Source: Pedobacter sp. FW305-3-2-15-E-R2A2 (lineage in GTDB: Bacteria > Bacteroidota > Bacteroidia > Sphingobacteriales > Sphingobacteriaceae). Taken from it: 64,000 nt of DNA. A program made the translations under genes and the position numbers. Positions 32,424 through 41,549 of the stretch are shown here, piece after piece; the stretch's first letter is position 1; every line of letters starts with the position of its first letter. The DNA is taken from positions 3,906,001 to 3,970,000 of the forward strand of contig NZ_CP151803.1 of the NCBI RefSeq assembly GCF_038446955.1, written 5' to 3'. Below the pieces are notes generated by a model that was given only the letters and a program-made list of their open reading frames with translations, did no database searches and had not been told where the DNA came from.

Positions 32424-33575
32424 ATGAAAGCGGAATTGACCGATAAATTCTTAGCGCTATATGGACAAGAGCCAAAGGCGAACTATTTTACCCCTGGACG
32501 CGTGAACCTGATTGGCGAGCATATTGATTACAATGGCGGGCTGGTAATGCCTTGCGCAGTTACTTTAGGCACTTGGTTGAGCATTGCTCCAAACAATGAC
32601 CGGGTTATTCGGTTCAACAGCCTTAACTTCCCTGAAACACAAGAAATTGCACTACAACCATCTTATACAAAAACGGGTTCGGAATGGTACAATTATCCAT
32701 TGGGTGTTTTCCATGAAATCCTTAAAAAACACGAACTTCCTACCGGTCTTGACCTGCTCTTTTACGGCAATATTCCGATTGGTTCCGGCCTGTCTTCCTC
32801 AGCATCGATAGAGGTTGCAATGGCCTATGCTTTAAATGATTACTTCAATCTTGGTTATGAAAAAATTGAGATCCCCTTGCTTGCTCAAAAAGTAGAAAAT
32901 GAATTTATCGGTGTGAACTGCGGCATTATGGATCAGTTTGCCGTTGCATTCGGAGAAGCCCATAAAGCGCTGGTTCTGAACTGCGATACTTTAAAATACA
33001 AGTCTGTAGACTGTAACCTTGGCGATTATTCTTTGGCCATCATCAATACCAATAAACCAAGAAAACTGGCGGAGTCTAAATATAATGAAAGAGTTGCCGA
33101 ATGCCAGGCGGCCTTAGCACAACTGAACCAGGAGATTACGCTGAATAATCTTTGCGAACTGACTGCAGAGAAATTTTCACTGCACAGTCATTTGATTACT
33201 GATGAAACTGTTTTGAAAAGAGCCACACATGTGATCCGCGAAAACGACAGGGTAAGCCTTGCTGCCAAAGCTTTAAACGAAGGGAATTTAGCAGAGTTTG
33301 GCCGCTTAATGTATGCTTCTCATCAATCTTTAAAGGATTTATATGAGGTTACAGGTGCGGAACTGGATGCTGTAGTTGAATTTTGTACAGATTACGAGCA
33401 TGTAATCGGTGCGAGAATGACCGGTGCCGGCTTCGGAGGATGTGCAATTGCGTTGTTAAAGAAAGGCCAGGAAGAAGATTTCGCCAGACAACTGACTGAT
33501 TTCTACGTAGAACGAATCGGTTATCCGGCTGCCATATATATCAGTGAGATTGGTAATGGTGCTTCTGCAATTTAA
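32424..33575 (+). CDS. galK: Galactokinase
   Basis: The 383-residue GHMP kinase phosphorylates galactose at C1 with ATP. It shows the galactokinase signature GRVNLIGEHIDYNGG, the ATP loop PIGSGLSSSASIEVA, CGIMDQFAVAFGEA with the catalytic Asp, and motif III MTGAGFGGCAIAL. It pairs with the divergent galM gene. No galT or galE lies in the window. Confidence 0.95.
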   Translation: MKAELTDKFLALYGQEPKANYFTPGRVNLIGEHIDYNGGLVMPCAVTLGTWLSIAPNNDRVIRFNSLNFPETQEIALQPSYTKTGSEWYNYPLGVFHEILKKHELPTGLDLLFYGNIPIGSGLSSSASIEVAMAYALNDYFNLGYEKIEIPLLAQKVENEFIGVNCGIMDQFAVAFGEAHKALVLNCDTLKYKSVDCNLGDYSLAIINTNKPRKLAESKYNERVAECQAALAQLNQEITLNNLCELTAEKFSLHSHLITDETVLKRATHVIRENDRVSLAAKALNEGNLAEFGRLMYASHQSLKDLYEVTGAELDAVVEFCTDYEHVIGARMTGAGFGGCAIALLKKGQEEDFARQLTDFYVERIGYPAAIYISEIGNGASAI

Positions 33576-33612
33576 TTTTAATTTTGCGGGATAGAATTAT
33601 CAAAAGTCTTTA

Positions 33613-34143
33613 ATGAAAAAATTAAAATCAGACGAGCTAAACCGTGTCGGTGTAGAAGAGTTTAGAGAACAGGAGAAGTTACCGGTTGTTGTGGTGCTTG
33701 ACAATGTACGCAGCATGCACAATATAGGCTCCGTTTTCAGAACGGCAGATGGTTTTGCCATTGAGAAATTATACCTCTGTGGCATTACCGCTCAACCTCC
33801 GCACCGTGAAATAGAAAAAACGGCTTTAGGCGCAACCCAGTCTGTGGCCTGGACACATTTTGAAAGCACTATGGAAGCAATCGCCTCTCTTCGTGAAGAG
33901 GGATATGAAATCATTGCCATAGAACAGGCATCGGGAAGTACCATGTTAAATACTTTCCAGCCGGAAAGCCTAAAAAAATATGCCTTGATTTTTGGAAATG
34001 AAGTCAATGGAGTAAGCGAGGAAGTGATGGGGCAAATTGATAAATGTATTGAAATCCCTCAGTTTGGAACCAAACATTCCTTCAATATTGTGATCTCTGC
34101 AGGGATCGTCCTTTGGGATTTCTTTGCCAAGCTAAGGTTATAA
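33613..34143 (+). CDS. TrmH/SpoU family RNA methyltransferase
   Basis: The 176-residue enzyme has the SPOUT trefoil knot motifs: motif 1 DNVRSMHNIGSVFRTADG, motif 2 ALIFGNEVNGVSEEV and motif 3 IPQFGTKHSFNIVISAGIVLWDF. It uses SAM to 2'-O-methylate tRNA or rRNA; the target is not predictable. It has no N-terminal substrate-recognition domain, so it is a minimal type. It follows galK by 37 bp. Confidence 0.9.
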   Translation: MKKLKSDELNRVGVEEFREQEKLPVVVVLDNVRSMHNIGSVFRTADGFAIEKLYLCGITAQPPHREIEKTALGATQSVAWTHFESTMEAIASLREEGYEIIAIEQASGSTMLNTFQPESLKKYALIFGNEVNGVSEEVMGQIDKCIEIPQFGTKHSFNIVISAGIVLWDFFAKLRL

Positions 34144-34172
34144 TTGCATTGCCAGATTAAACGAGCGGACAG

Positions 34173-34835
34173 ATGGACAACAAATTACTGAAAAAACTAC
34201 ATGTCAAAGCCGGATTTAAGCTTCTTGTAGAAAATGCACCTGAAAATGTATCGGAGCTGTTGGGGGATTTTGATGCTATACAGCTCAGTTTTAACACAGA
34301 AAAAGAGTTTGATGCGCTGCTGCTATTTGTAATGAATAGCTATGAGCTGAAAGAACAACTGGCCTTTATCTCCCAAAAACTTAAGCCCGATACTTTATTC
34401 TGGATTGCTTATCCTAAAAAAAGTTCGGGAATGGACAGCGATCTCCATATGATGGCGCCATGGGACGAAGTGAAGGTTTATCAGTTGACACCTTGTGCCT
34501 CTGTCTCGATTTCGGAAGTATGGACCGGTCTGCGTCTGAAACCTATAGATCTGGTCAAAGCCTCTGCGGTGAGAAATGAAAACATTGAGCAGAATGAATT
34601 TTCAGCATATATTGATGTCGTCAACAAACAGGTCCTCCCTCCGGAGGATTTGCTTATCGCCCTGCAAGAACATCCATTAGCCCTGACTTATTTTGAATCA
34701 TTGGCTTATTCTCATAGAAAAGAATATGTACTTTGGATTTTAACTGCCAAGCAGGAGAAGACCAGGCTCAGCAGAATTGAGAAAACCATTGAAATGTTGC
34801 TGAGCAAAAGGAAAAATCCCAACGACAAATCCTGA
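34173..34835 (+). CDS. YdeI/OmpD-associated-like protein
   Basis: The 220-residue protein's N-terminal part (about 1-85) includes LLKKLHVKAGFKLLVENAPENVSELL and a DUF3052-like stretch FWIAYPKKSSGMDSDL. The C-terminal region (about 150-215) has HPLALTYFESLAYSHRKEYVLWILTAKQEKTRLSRIEKTIEMLLSKRK, the motif of the YdeI/bacteriocin-protection (OmpD-associated) family. The arrangement is common in Bacteroidota and its function is undetermined. It ends with a very strong palindromic terminator. Confidence 0.75.
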   Translation: MDNKLLKKLHVKAGFKLLVENAPENVSELLGDFDAIQLSFNTEKEFDALLLFVMNSYELKEQLAFISQKLKPDTLFWIAYPKKSSGMDSDLHMMAPWDEVKVYQLTPCASVSISEVWTGLRLKPIDLVKASAVRNENIEQNEFSAYIDVVNKQVLPPEDLLIALQEHPLALTYFESLAYSHRKEYVLWILTAKQEKTRLSRIEKTIEMLLSKRKNPNDKS

Positions 34836-34845
34836 TCTGATCATT

Positions 34846-34889
34846 AAAATAAAAGCGACCGCATCAATTGATGCGGTCGCTTTTATTTT
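34846..34889. terminator. Perfect 44-bp palindromic terminator
   Basis: Arms of 22 nt pair without mismatch around an AATT centre, with GCGACCGCAT in the stem and A/T runs at both ends. It lies 10 bp past the YdeI-like gene and 16 bp before the SusD stop, so it terminates both strands. Confidence 0.9.
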
Positions 34890-34905
34890 ATAGCAAACTT
34901 TATGA

Positions 34906-36330
34906 TTATTTAGCCCACCAGACCTTCTCAGAGGTAGGAATGCTTTGTTGAGGCTGAGGGTTTGAGGTCACTTCCTGTGAAGGATAAGGATAACGCTGAG
35001 GAATATACGGCCTGAATGCATTTGGAACCACATTCAAAATAGGGAAACCAGTTCTGCGCCAGTCATTATATGCTTCCAGCGACAAGAAGCTCGCCACATA
35101 TTTCTCCGTAATCAATGTTTTCAAAGGAGTTACAGGATCAGGAATAGAATGAATGGCGGTATATGCATTTTTATCAGCCGTAGCCACCTTTAAAAGATCC
35201 ATATTGGCTTCAATAGCGGCTTTTAGCACCGGCTGTGCAGCTACCACACCAGATTTATTTAAAGTAGCCTCAGCTTTGATAAACAGCGCTTCCGCATAAG
35301 TAGCAAGGTATACCGGGGCCGATTTTCCTGATTCTTCATCGTCCGCGATATACCCGCCAACATTAGGTGAAACTGCAGCATAAATCGTAGGATCTGTAGT
35401 TGGAACCGTTCCGCTTTGTCTGCCTACATAATCGCCACCAGAACCTGGAGCGGCTAAAATAGGGAGTCTGGGATCATCATTTGCCTTCAACAGGTCTACG
35501 AAATTTTTAGAAAGTACCACTCCCCCTGCACCTGGCAGTGTTCCCTGATACCATGGATTTTCTCCTTTTGCTTTTCCGGAGTAGGTTACTTTTGCATTGT
35601 CTTCATTTGCAGAAAATCCATTCTGCAATGCTGCCAAAGCTAAGTCCGCCTGTGTTGTTGCCGAATAACCTGCTGCCTTACTCAGGCGAAGGTGATATCT
35701 CGCTTTAAGCGTATAAGCCAGCTTTTTCCAGGACGCGAAATCACCACCATAGATCAGATCATCACTCCCTACCCGAATGCCAGAAGGCGCAGAATTCAGG
35801 ATCACTATCGCCTGATCAAGTGTAGTCTGGATTAATTTATAGATGCTCTCCTGTGAGTCATATTTAGGTTTTAAATTGCCCAAAGCAGCAAAGCCTTCTG
35901 TATAAGGAATGTCTCCCCAAAGGTCAGTACAAACCGCTAAATTATAGGCAAGCAAGACCTTTCCGATCCCCGCATAGCCATTATTTCCTGCTTTTTCTGC
36001 TTTGTCGATCATGATTCTGGAATTATAGAAAATTGCAGGATAAAGGTCAAAGCTCCAGGTATTGTTCACATCACTTGGCGTAATTCTATAAGAATCAATT
36101 TCCGGAGCCGGCTGATTGATCGCCAGTTGCTGTGTCCAATAGGCGGATACGCTGCCCGGAAACCCACCAATAATATTGGTCGTCGTATAAATCTCCAAAG
36201 GAGTTAAAATCAAAGCTTCCTGAACGTCTACCGGATTGTTTGGATCTTTATTGATGTCCAGGAATTTTTTACATCCTGATGCGGACACCAGTAATATAAA
36301 TGCGATTAAGGTATAATATATCTTTTTCAT
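34906..36330 (-). CDS. SusD/RagB-type nutrient-binding lipoprotein
   Basis: The 474-residue outer-membrane lipoprotein has the signal IAFILLVSASGCKKFLDINKDPN (lipobox SGC). KFLDINKDPNNPVDV is the SusD_2-like entry motif. TPR-like helices and the C-terminal DWRRTGFP segment (LSLEAYNDWRRTGFPIL) follow. It is the surface lid of the SusCD pair and binds an oligosaccharide or peptide for the adjacent SusC channel. It is 10 bp downstream of susC. No glycoside hydrolase or regulator is adjacent, so the substrate is unclear. Confidence 0.93.
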   Translation of the reverse strand: MKKIYYTLIAFILLVSASGCKKFLDINKDPNNPVDVQEALILTPLEIYTTTNIIGGFPGSVSAYWTQQLAINQPAPEIDSYRITPSDVNNTWSFDLYPAIFYNSRIMIDKAEKAGNNGYAGIGKVLLAYNLAVCTDLWGDIPYTEGFAALGNLKPKYDSQESIYKLIQTTLDQAIVILNSAPSGIRVGSDDLIYGGDFASWKKLAYTLKARYHLRLSKAAGYSATTQADLALAALQNGFSANEDNAKVTYSGKAKGENPWYQGTLPGAGGVVLSKNFVDLLKANDDPRLPILAAPGSGGDYVGRQSGTVPTTDPTIYAAVSPNVGGYIADDEESGKSAPVYLATYAEALFIKAEATLNKSGVVAAQPVLKAAIEANMDLLKVATADKNAYTAIHSIPDPVTPLKTLITEKYVASFLSLEAYNDWRRTGFPILNVVPNAFRPYIPQRYPYPSQEVTSNPQPQQSIPTSEKVWWAK

Positions 36331-36340
36331 GTTGTTCGAT

Positions 36341-39300
36341 TTAGAAAGTAACTTTTACAGCGAAATTATAGCTTCTGTTAGATGGGGTAACAAAGTTGGT
36401 AAAGCCGCCACCATTTCCGGTTCCATATAAACTTACTTCCGGATCTGAGCCAGTATAATGTGGCGTATAGAACCATAAGTTTCTTCCTGTAGCGGAAACG
36501 CTCAATCCTCTAAAGGGTGTTCTCTTTAAAAGCGAAGGCGCAAAATTATAAGATAAGCTTACCTGTCTCAATTTCACATACGTACCATCTTCTACCCCAT
36601 TTTCATCTACCTGAGAATAATTATTTTGATAATATCCCTGATCTATTGGAACTACTTTGGTATTTACCTGTCCATCTTCTGTGACCCCGTCAAATACCCT
36701 CGTACCTGTTCTGTCTTCCGTTATTTTCGTTACTCCATAGAAGTTCAGGTAGAAATTATCAAGGTTATATACATCTCCGCCTTTTTTCATATCCAATACC
36801 GCAGAAAGACTCAGGCCTTTCCAGGTAAAAGTAGTCGTTAATCCCGCATTCCATTTCGGTACGGTATTGCCAATCGGGCCAAGTTTTTCATCTATGATCG
36901 GATAGCCATCGTCGCCGATCACCATTTTTCCGGCATCGTTACGCAGGTATCTTGAACCAAAAATAACCGCATAAGGCTGATCTTTGTAAGCAAATACTCC
37001 AGGGCTGACAAATCCGGCAAACTGAATATTGTCCAGATTCTGACCAATATCAGTCACCTTATTATTGATTTTGGAGAAGTTAAGGCCTACTACCCAGGTG
37101 ATGTCCTGAGTTTTAACAGGTGTACCGCTTAATATCAATTCAAAGCCTTTGTTGTACATGCTTGCTGCATTAATTACAGCTGCATTAAAACCACTCGATG
37201 GCGTAATTGGAGTAGTGCTGATCAGGTCTTTACTGATCTTGTTAAAATAAGTCGCCTCAATATTAAATCTGTTCTTGAACATCTTTAACTCCAGACCTGT
37301 TTCAAACTCTTTTAAGCCCTCATTTTTCAGGTTGGGATCACCGTAAGTATTGGTCAGTAAAAACCCGTTACGTCCATCGTAAGGGAACTCAATATTCCCG
37401 ATTGTTGGTTTTGTATAAGGAGTACCAATGCTATAAGGCGCAACGTTATCATTTCCTACATAAGAATAGGAAATACGGATTTTACCAAAGTTAAGTATGG
37501 AATTGTTACTTAGCCCAAGAGGTTCTGTAAATATAAAACCTGCTGAAGCAGATCCATAAGGATAGAATCTTTTGTCGGCACTAAGTACTGAAGTTCCATC
37601 ATAACGGCCTGTTAAGGATAAAGACAGCATGCGTTTGTATTCAGCGGTCATTTGTGCGTAAATCCCTACTTTTCTATAATTCCTGTCTGTAATTTTGGAA
37701 ACAATGGTCGATGCATTTGCAATGTTGTAGAAATCTTTCGCTCCCAGTCCGATCCCTTTGTCAAATACCGTTCTTTCCTCAGAAGAAAGGATGTTATTTC
37801 CAACCAGGATACTCCCAAAGAAATCATCCCCAAAGTTTTTCTTGGCTTCAACGATCAGGTCATGGTTATACTGTCTGAAATTGATTTCCCGGTTGTACAT
37901 TTTTCCATCGGCAGATTCACCACCAACGATTCCCGGAGCTTCATGATAGGTTGTTCCGTCGTTAAAAATGTCAGCACCCAATCTTTCTGTAATCGTTAAC
38001 CATGGTGTAGGGTTATAATTCAGCGTGAATACCGGCAAAAATCTGTTTACGGTTGAGGCAAATTTAACGTTGTCTACCAGCCAGTAAGGGTTATTCCTAG
38101 CTGCGCGGTAAAGCCGTTGACTTCCGTCAGGGTTGAGGGTTGGAAAAGGATTCCATGAAATTGGCGCAGCATATACCGTCCAGAATGGACTGGCCAGACT
38201 ATTGCCTTCGGGTAAGCGGTCATTTGCGGTATTGATATAGTTCAGCTGGCCGGTCACAGATACCTTACTCGTAATTGCGTTTGTAAATTTGGTAAAGAAA
38301 GAATGACGGCCAAAATCCGTACCGGGCATCGTGCCTTTAGTATTCAGGTAGGAATAAGAAACCAGATACGTTGATTTATCCGTAGATCCATTTACCGCAA
38401 GTGTATTGTCTGTGGTAAAACCTTGTTTAAAGAATTCCTTTCTTGGATCATGCTTCGTTACCGGAGCACCATTTACCATTAGTCCATCAATCAGTGGTCC
38501 CCATGAACCGGAACTTAGCTGGCCATTATTACCATCTACATAGGTGCCGTTGGTACCCTGCGCATATTTATCCTGGAATTCAGGGAATATGGCATTGTCA
38601 AAGGTGATACCGGAAGAAAGTGAAATGGATGGTTTTCCTGCACCTGTTTTCGTCGTGATGATGACCACCCCTCTTGCTGCAGCTGAACCATATAAGGCAC
38701 TTGCTGCTGCTCCTTTAAGGATAGACACACTTTCTACGATATTGGGATCGATATCAATTGCCCTGTTGGCTGTTCCTCCGGCACTCAAAGCACCGTCCGG
38801 ATTTCCTGCCTCTGTATTATTGATCGGCACTCCATCCACAACGAATAAGGCACCATTCTCTCCGGTCAGGGAAGTATTTCCTCTGATTACAATTTTGGAA
38901 GAGCTACCTGCGGCACCACTGGAGTTTGTGATTTGAACGCCGGCTACTTTACCAGCCAGTGCATTGACCAGGTTATTCTCTTTCGCGGCAACCAAAGAAT
39001 TCCCGGTCACTTCCTGTGTAGAATAGGTCAATGTGCGTTTTTCTCTCTTGATACCAAGTGCGGTAACCACAATTTCATTTAGATTATTTTCTTCATCATT
39101 TAAAGAAATATCCAACTGATTGTTTGATCCGATTGCTTTCGTTTGAGTTGTAAAACCCAGGTAAGAGAACTCCAGACTCAGGTTGCTTCCGTTCACCTCG
39201 ATGGCGTACTTCCCATTGGCCCCGGTTTGTGTTCCTGTTTTCTGCCCTTTCACCCTTACAGACACCCCAGGCAGGGGATTTTTGTCGCTTGTCGCGATTA

Positions 39301-39385
39301 CGGTACCAGTAATGGTACGTGTTTGTGCCCATGCTGTTATTGTAAACAGCAGCAGCACCATTAGCATTAGTAACGGTCTTTTCAT
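36341..39385 (-). CDS. SusC/RagA-type TonB-dependent outer-membrane transporter
   Basis: The 1014-residue protein has a signal peptide (LLMLMVLLLFTITAWAQ) and an N-terminal CarboxypepD_reg-like domain (TITGTVIATSDKNPLPGVSVRVKG, about 24-110). The plug domain has EIVVTALGIKREKRTL and the SusC motif (IVIRGNTSLTGENGALFVVDGVP), followed by a large barrel to the terminal Phe. It imports a ligand captured by the SusD partner, powered by TonB. No sigma/anti-sigma FecR pair or hybrid two-component regulator is next to it. Confidence 0.95.
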   Translation of the reverse strand: MKRPLLMLMVLLLFTITAWAQTRTITGTVIATSDKNPLPGVSVRVKGQKTGTQTGANGKYAIEVNGSNLSLEFSYLGFTTQTKAIGSNNQLDISLNDEENNLNEIVVTALGIKREKRTLTYSTQEVTGNSLVAAKENNLVNALAGKVAGVQITNSSGAAGSSSKIVIRGNTSLTGENGALFVVDGVPINNTEAGNPDGALSAGGTANRAIDIDPNIVESVSILKGAAASALYGSAAARGVVIITTKTGAGKPSISLSSGITFDNAIFPEFQDKYAQGTNGTYVDGNNGQLSSGSWGPLIDGLMVNGAPVTKHDPRKEFFKQGFTTDNTLAVNGSTDKSTYLVSYSYLNTKGTMPGTDFGRHSFFTKFTNAITSKVSVTGQLNYINTANDRLPEGNSLASPFWTVYAAPISWNPFPTLNPDGSQRLYRAARNNPYWLVDNVKFASTVNRFLPVFTLNYNPTPWLTITERLGADIFNDGTTYHEAPGIVGGESADGKMYNREINFRQYNHDLIVEAKKNFGDDFFGSILVGNNILSSEERTVFDKGIGLGAKDFYNIANASTIVSKITDRNYRKVGIYAQMTAEYKRMLSLSLTGRYDGTSVLSADKRFYPYGSASAGFIFTEPLGLSNNSILNFGKIRISYSYVGNDNVAPYSIGTPYTKPTIGNIEFPYDGRNGFLLTNTYGDPNLKNEGLKEFETGLELKMFKNRFNIEATYFNKISKDLISTTPITPSSGFNAAVINAASMYNKGFELILSGTPVKTQDITWVVGLNFSKINNKVTDIGQNLDNIQFAGFVSPGVFAYKDQPYAVIFGSRYLRNDAGKMVIGDDGYPIIDEKLGPIGNTVPKWNAGLTTTFTWKGLSLSAVLDMKKGGDVYNLDNFYLNFYGVTKITEDRTGTRVFDGVTEDGQVNTKVVPIDQGYYQNNYSQVDENGVEDGTYVKLRQVSLSYNFAPSLLKRTPFRGLSVSATGRNLWFYTPHYTGSDPEVSLYGTGNGGGFTNFVTPSNRSYNFAVKVTF

Positions 39386-40007
39386 AGTTATTCCAGGTTT
39401 AGTTAATAACTATAATTTAAGCTTTTGACGAATTTCATATGTCAACAGTGTCTCATTTCCGTTACAAAACACCACTAATAGCCAATTAACCAAGGATTTA
39501 AGTTAAAACAAAGACCATAAAACAGCGCATTTAGGAATAAAATTGACGTATTTATCATAAAAAATACGGCATCATTATCTTTTTTTGAGTTCTAAAAATC
39601 CCAAATCAAGGTTCCGTCCAAATATTTTTCATTTGATTTCTGAAATTGAAATTCAGTGAAATTTTATGCAGTTGACTTTACTTATAAAACATCGTTTAAA
39701 CAGCATAGAGCGATATAAATTAAATAAAAACGCCATTTACAGAATAACATATATCAATTGTAAATTCTTCATAAATTAACTACCAAAAAGTAAAATACAC
39801 GATCATTCCTGTGAAGAATTTCTGTTTTATCTTTCTGATCATTTAACTGATTTTTCCGAAAAAGTATTGATATTGCCATTTTTTCGCAATAAACCGTCCA
39901 TATCATGGGAATTCCGGATGCAGATTTAAATCAAAAAACCCCGGAAATACTAAATTTCCGGGGTTTTATTGTAAATAATGAAATATATCTTATCTCTTTT
40001 TTAAGAG
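39386..40007. other. 622-bp AT-rich intergenic region upstream of susC
   Basis: There is no gene on either strand. It must contain the susC promoter on the minus strand (no exact TAnnTTTG box was found) and the gltD terminator near 39933-39967. Otherwise I see only A/T-rich sequence. Confidence 0.6.
39933..39967 (-). terminator. Terminator of the gltBD operon
   Basis: AAAAACCCCGGAAAT, the loop acta and ATTTCCGGGGTTTT form a long GC-rich stem with a T run on the minus strand. It lies about 40 bp past the gltD stop. Confidence 0.85.
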
Positions 40008-41474
40008 TTAAGCATAAGGGATTCCATCTTTAGATGCCAGGCTGCTATGTCCCATCAGGTATTCGTCTACCTTACGGGCTGCTTCGCGGCCTTCAGAGAT
40101 GGCCCAGACCACCAGTGATTGTCCGCGGCGCATATCTCCTGCGGCAAAGATCTTGGCAATATTGGTTTGGTACTTACCTTCTTCGGCTTTCACATTTCCT
40201 CTGTTGTCCAGTTCTACACCTAATTTTTCAATTAAACCTTCTTTCTGCGGATGTAAGAAACCCATCGCCAGTAAAACCAGCTGACAAGGCAAATCACGCT
40301 CTGTACCAGCTTTCTCTTTGAAATTCAAGGGTCTGCCTGTTGCATCAATTTCCCACTCTACATCCACTACTTTTAAAGCCTTCAGGTTTCCATTTTCATC
40401 TTTAATAAACTCCTTGGTGTTCACTCCCCAGGCTCTTTCACAACCTTCTTCATGAGAAGAGGTTACTTTCAATAACATTGGGAAAGTTGGCCATGGCATA
40501 TTCGAGGTACGGCTTTGTGATGGCATCGGCATGATCTCAAACTGCATCACAGATTTCGCTCCCTGACGGTTAGAAGTACCGATACAATCCGAACCGGTAT
40601 CTCCGCCCCCGATTACGATTACATCTTTACCTGCTGCAAGTATCGCCTCTCCATCAACACTGATGTTTCTGACACGCTTGTTCTGTTGTTTCAGGAAATC
40701 CATTGCATAATGAACTCCTTTAGCCTCCCGGCCTGTAATGTTGAGGTCCCTTGGAATGGTAGATCCACCGGCCAATACAATCGACTGGTATTCTCTAAGT
40801 AAAGTATTCAACTCTACGTTCACCCCAACATTGGAATTACATTTGAAAACTATACCTTCCTTTTCCATCAGGGCAATACGTCTGCTGACCACATCTTTCT
40901 GAAGTTTAAAATCAGGGATACCATAGTTCAATAAACCTCCCGGAGTATCATCACGTTCGTAAACCACCACCTCATGACCGGCTTTATTCAGCTGTGCTGC
41001 TGCTGCCAAACCTGCAGGTCCGGAACCGATTACCGCTACTTTCTTACCCGTACGGATCAATGGTTGTTCCGCTTTGATATACCCCTTATTGAAGGCAATC
41101 TCTATAATATGTTTTTCAATTTCTTCGATAGAGACCGGCGACCTGTTGATGCCAAGTACACAGGCAGACTCGCATGGTGCCGGACAAATTCTTCCTGTAA
41201 ATTCAGGGAAGTTATTAGTGCTCAGCAAAATGGTAGAAGCCAGCTGCCAGTCTCCTTTATATACCGCATCGTTAAATTCCGGAATCACATTACCCAGCGG
41301 GCAACCCGACTGACAAAAAGGAACTCCGCAATCCATACACCTTGCGGCTTCCCGGTTTACCTGCTCTAATTCAAAATTCTGTACAAATTCATTATAATGC
41401 TTTAAACGTTCTTTAGCATCTTCTTTTACAGGAGCAGTTCTTTCATACTCTAAAAATCCGGTTACTTTTCCCAT
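40008..41474 (-). CDS. gltD: Glutamate synthase (NADPH) small subunit
   Basis: The 488-residue enzyme has an N-terminal 4Fe-4S domain (CMDCGVPFCQSGCPLGN, CPAPCESACVLGI), the FAD motif VAVIGSGPAGLAAAAQLNKAGHEVVVYE and an NADPH motif VIVIGGGDTGSDCIG. It passes electrons from NADPH to GltB for the conversion of 2-oxoglutarate and glutamine to two glutamates. It is downstream of gltB in the same operon, 75 bp apart. Confidence 0.95.
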   Translation of the reverse strand: MGKVTGFLEYERTAPVKEDAKERLKHYNEFVQNFELEQVNREAARCMDCGVPFCQSGCPLGNVIPEFNDAVYKGDWQLASTILLSTNNFPEFTGRICPAPCESACVLGINRSPVSIEEIEKHIIEIAFNKGYIKAEQPLIRTGKKVAVIGSGPAGLAAAAQLNKAGHEVVVYERDDTPGGLLNYGIPDFKLQKDVVSRRIALMEKEGIVFKCNSNVGVNVELNTLLREYQSIVLAGGSTIPRDLNITGREAKGVHYAMDFLKQQNKRVRNISVDGEAILAAGKDVIVIGGGDTGSDCIGTSNRQGAKSVMQFEIMPMPSQSRTSNMPWPTFPMLLKVTSSHEEGCERAWGVNTKEFIKDENGNLKALKVVDVEWEIDATGRPLNFKEKAGTERDLPCQLVLLAMGFLHPQKEGLIEKLGVELDNRGNVKAEEGKYQTNIAKIFAAGDMRRGQSLVVWAISEGREAARKVDEYLMGHSSLASKDGIPYA

Positions 41475-41549
41475 AGTTAAGCTATATTTAGTTTAGTGGT
41501 TCTGATCATTTTGTGTTTCAATTTTCTCTGGTTGTTTCGGAGCATAAGG

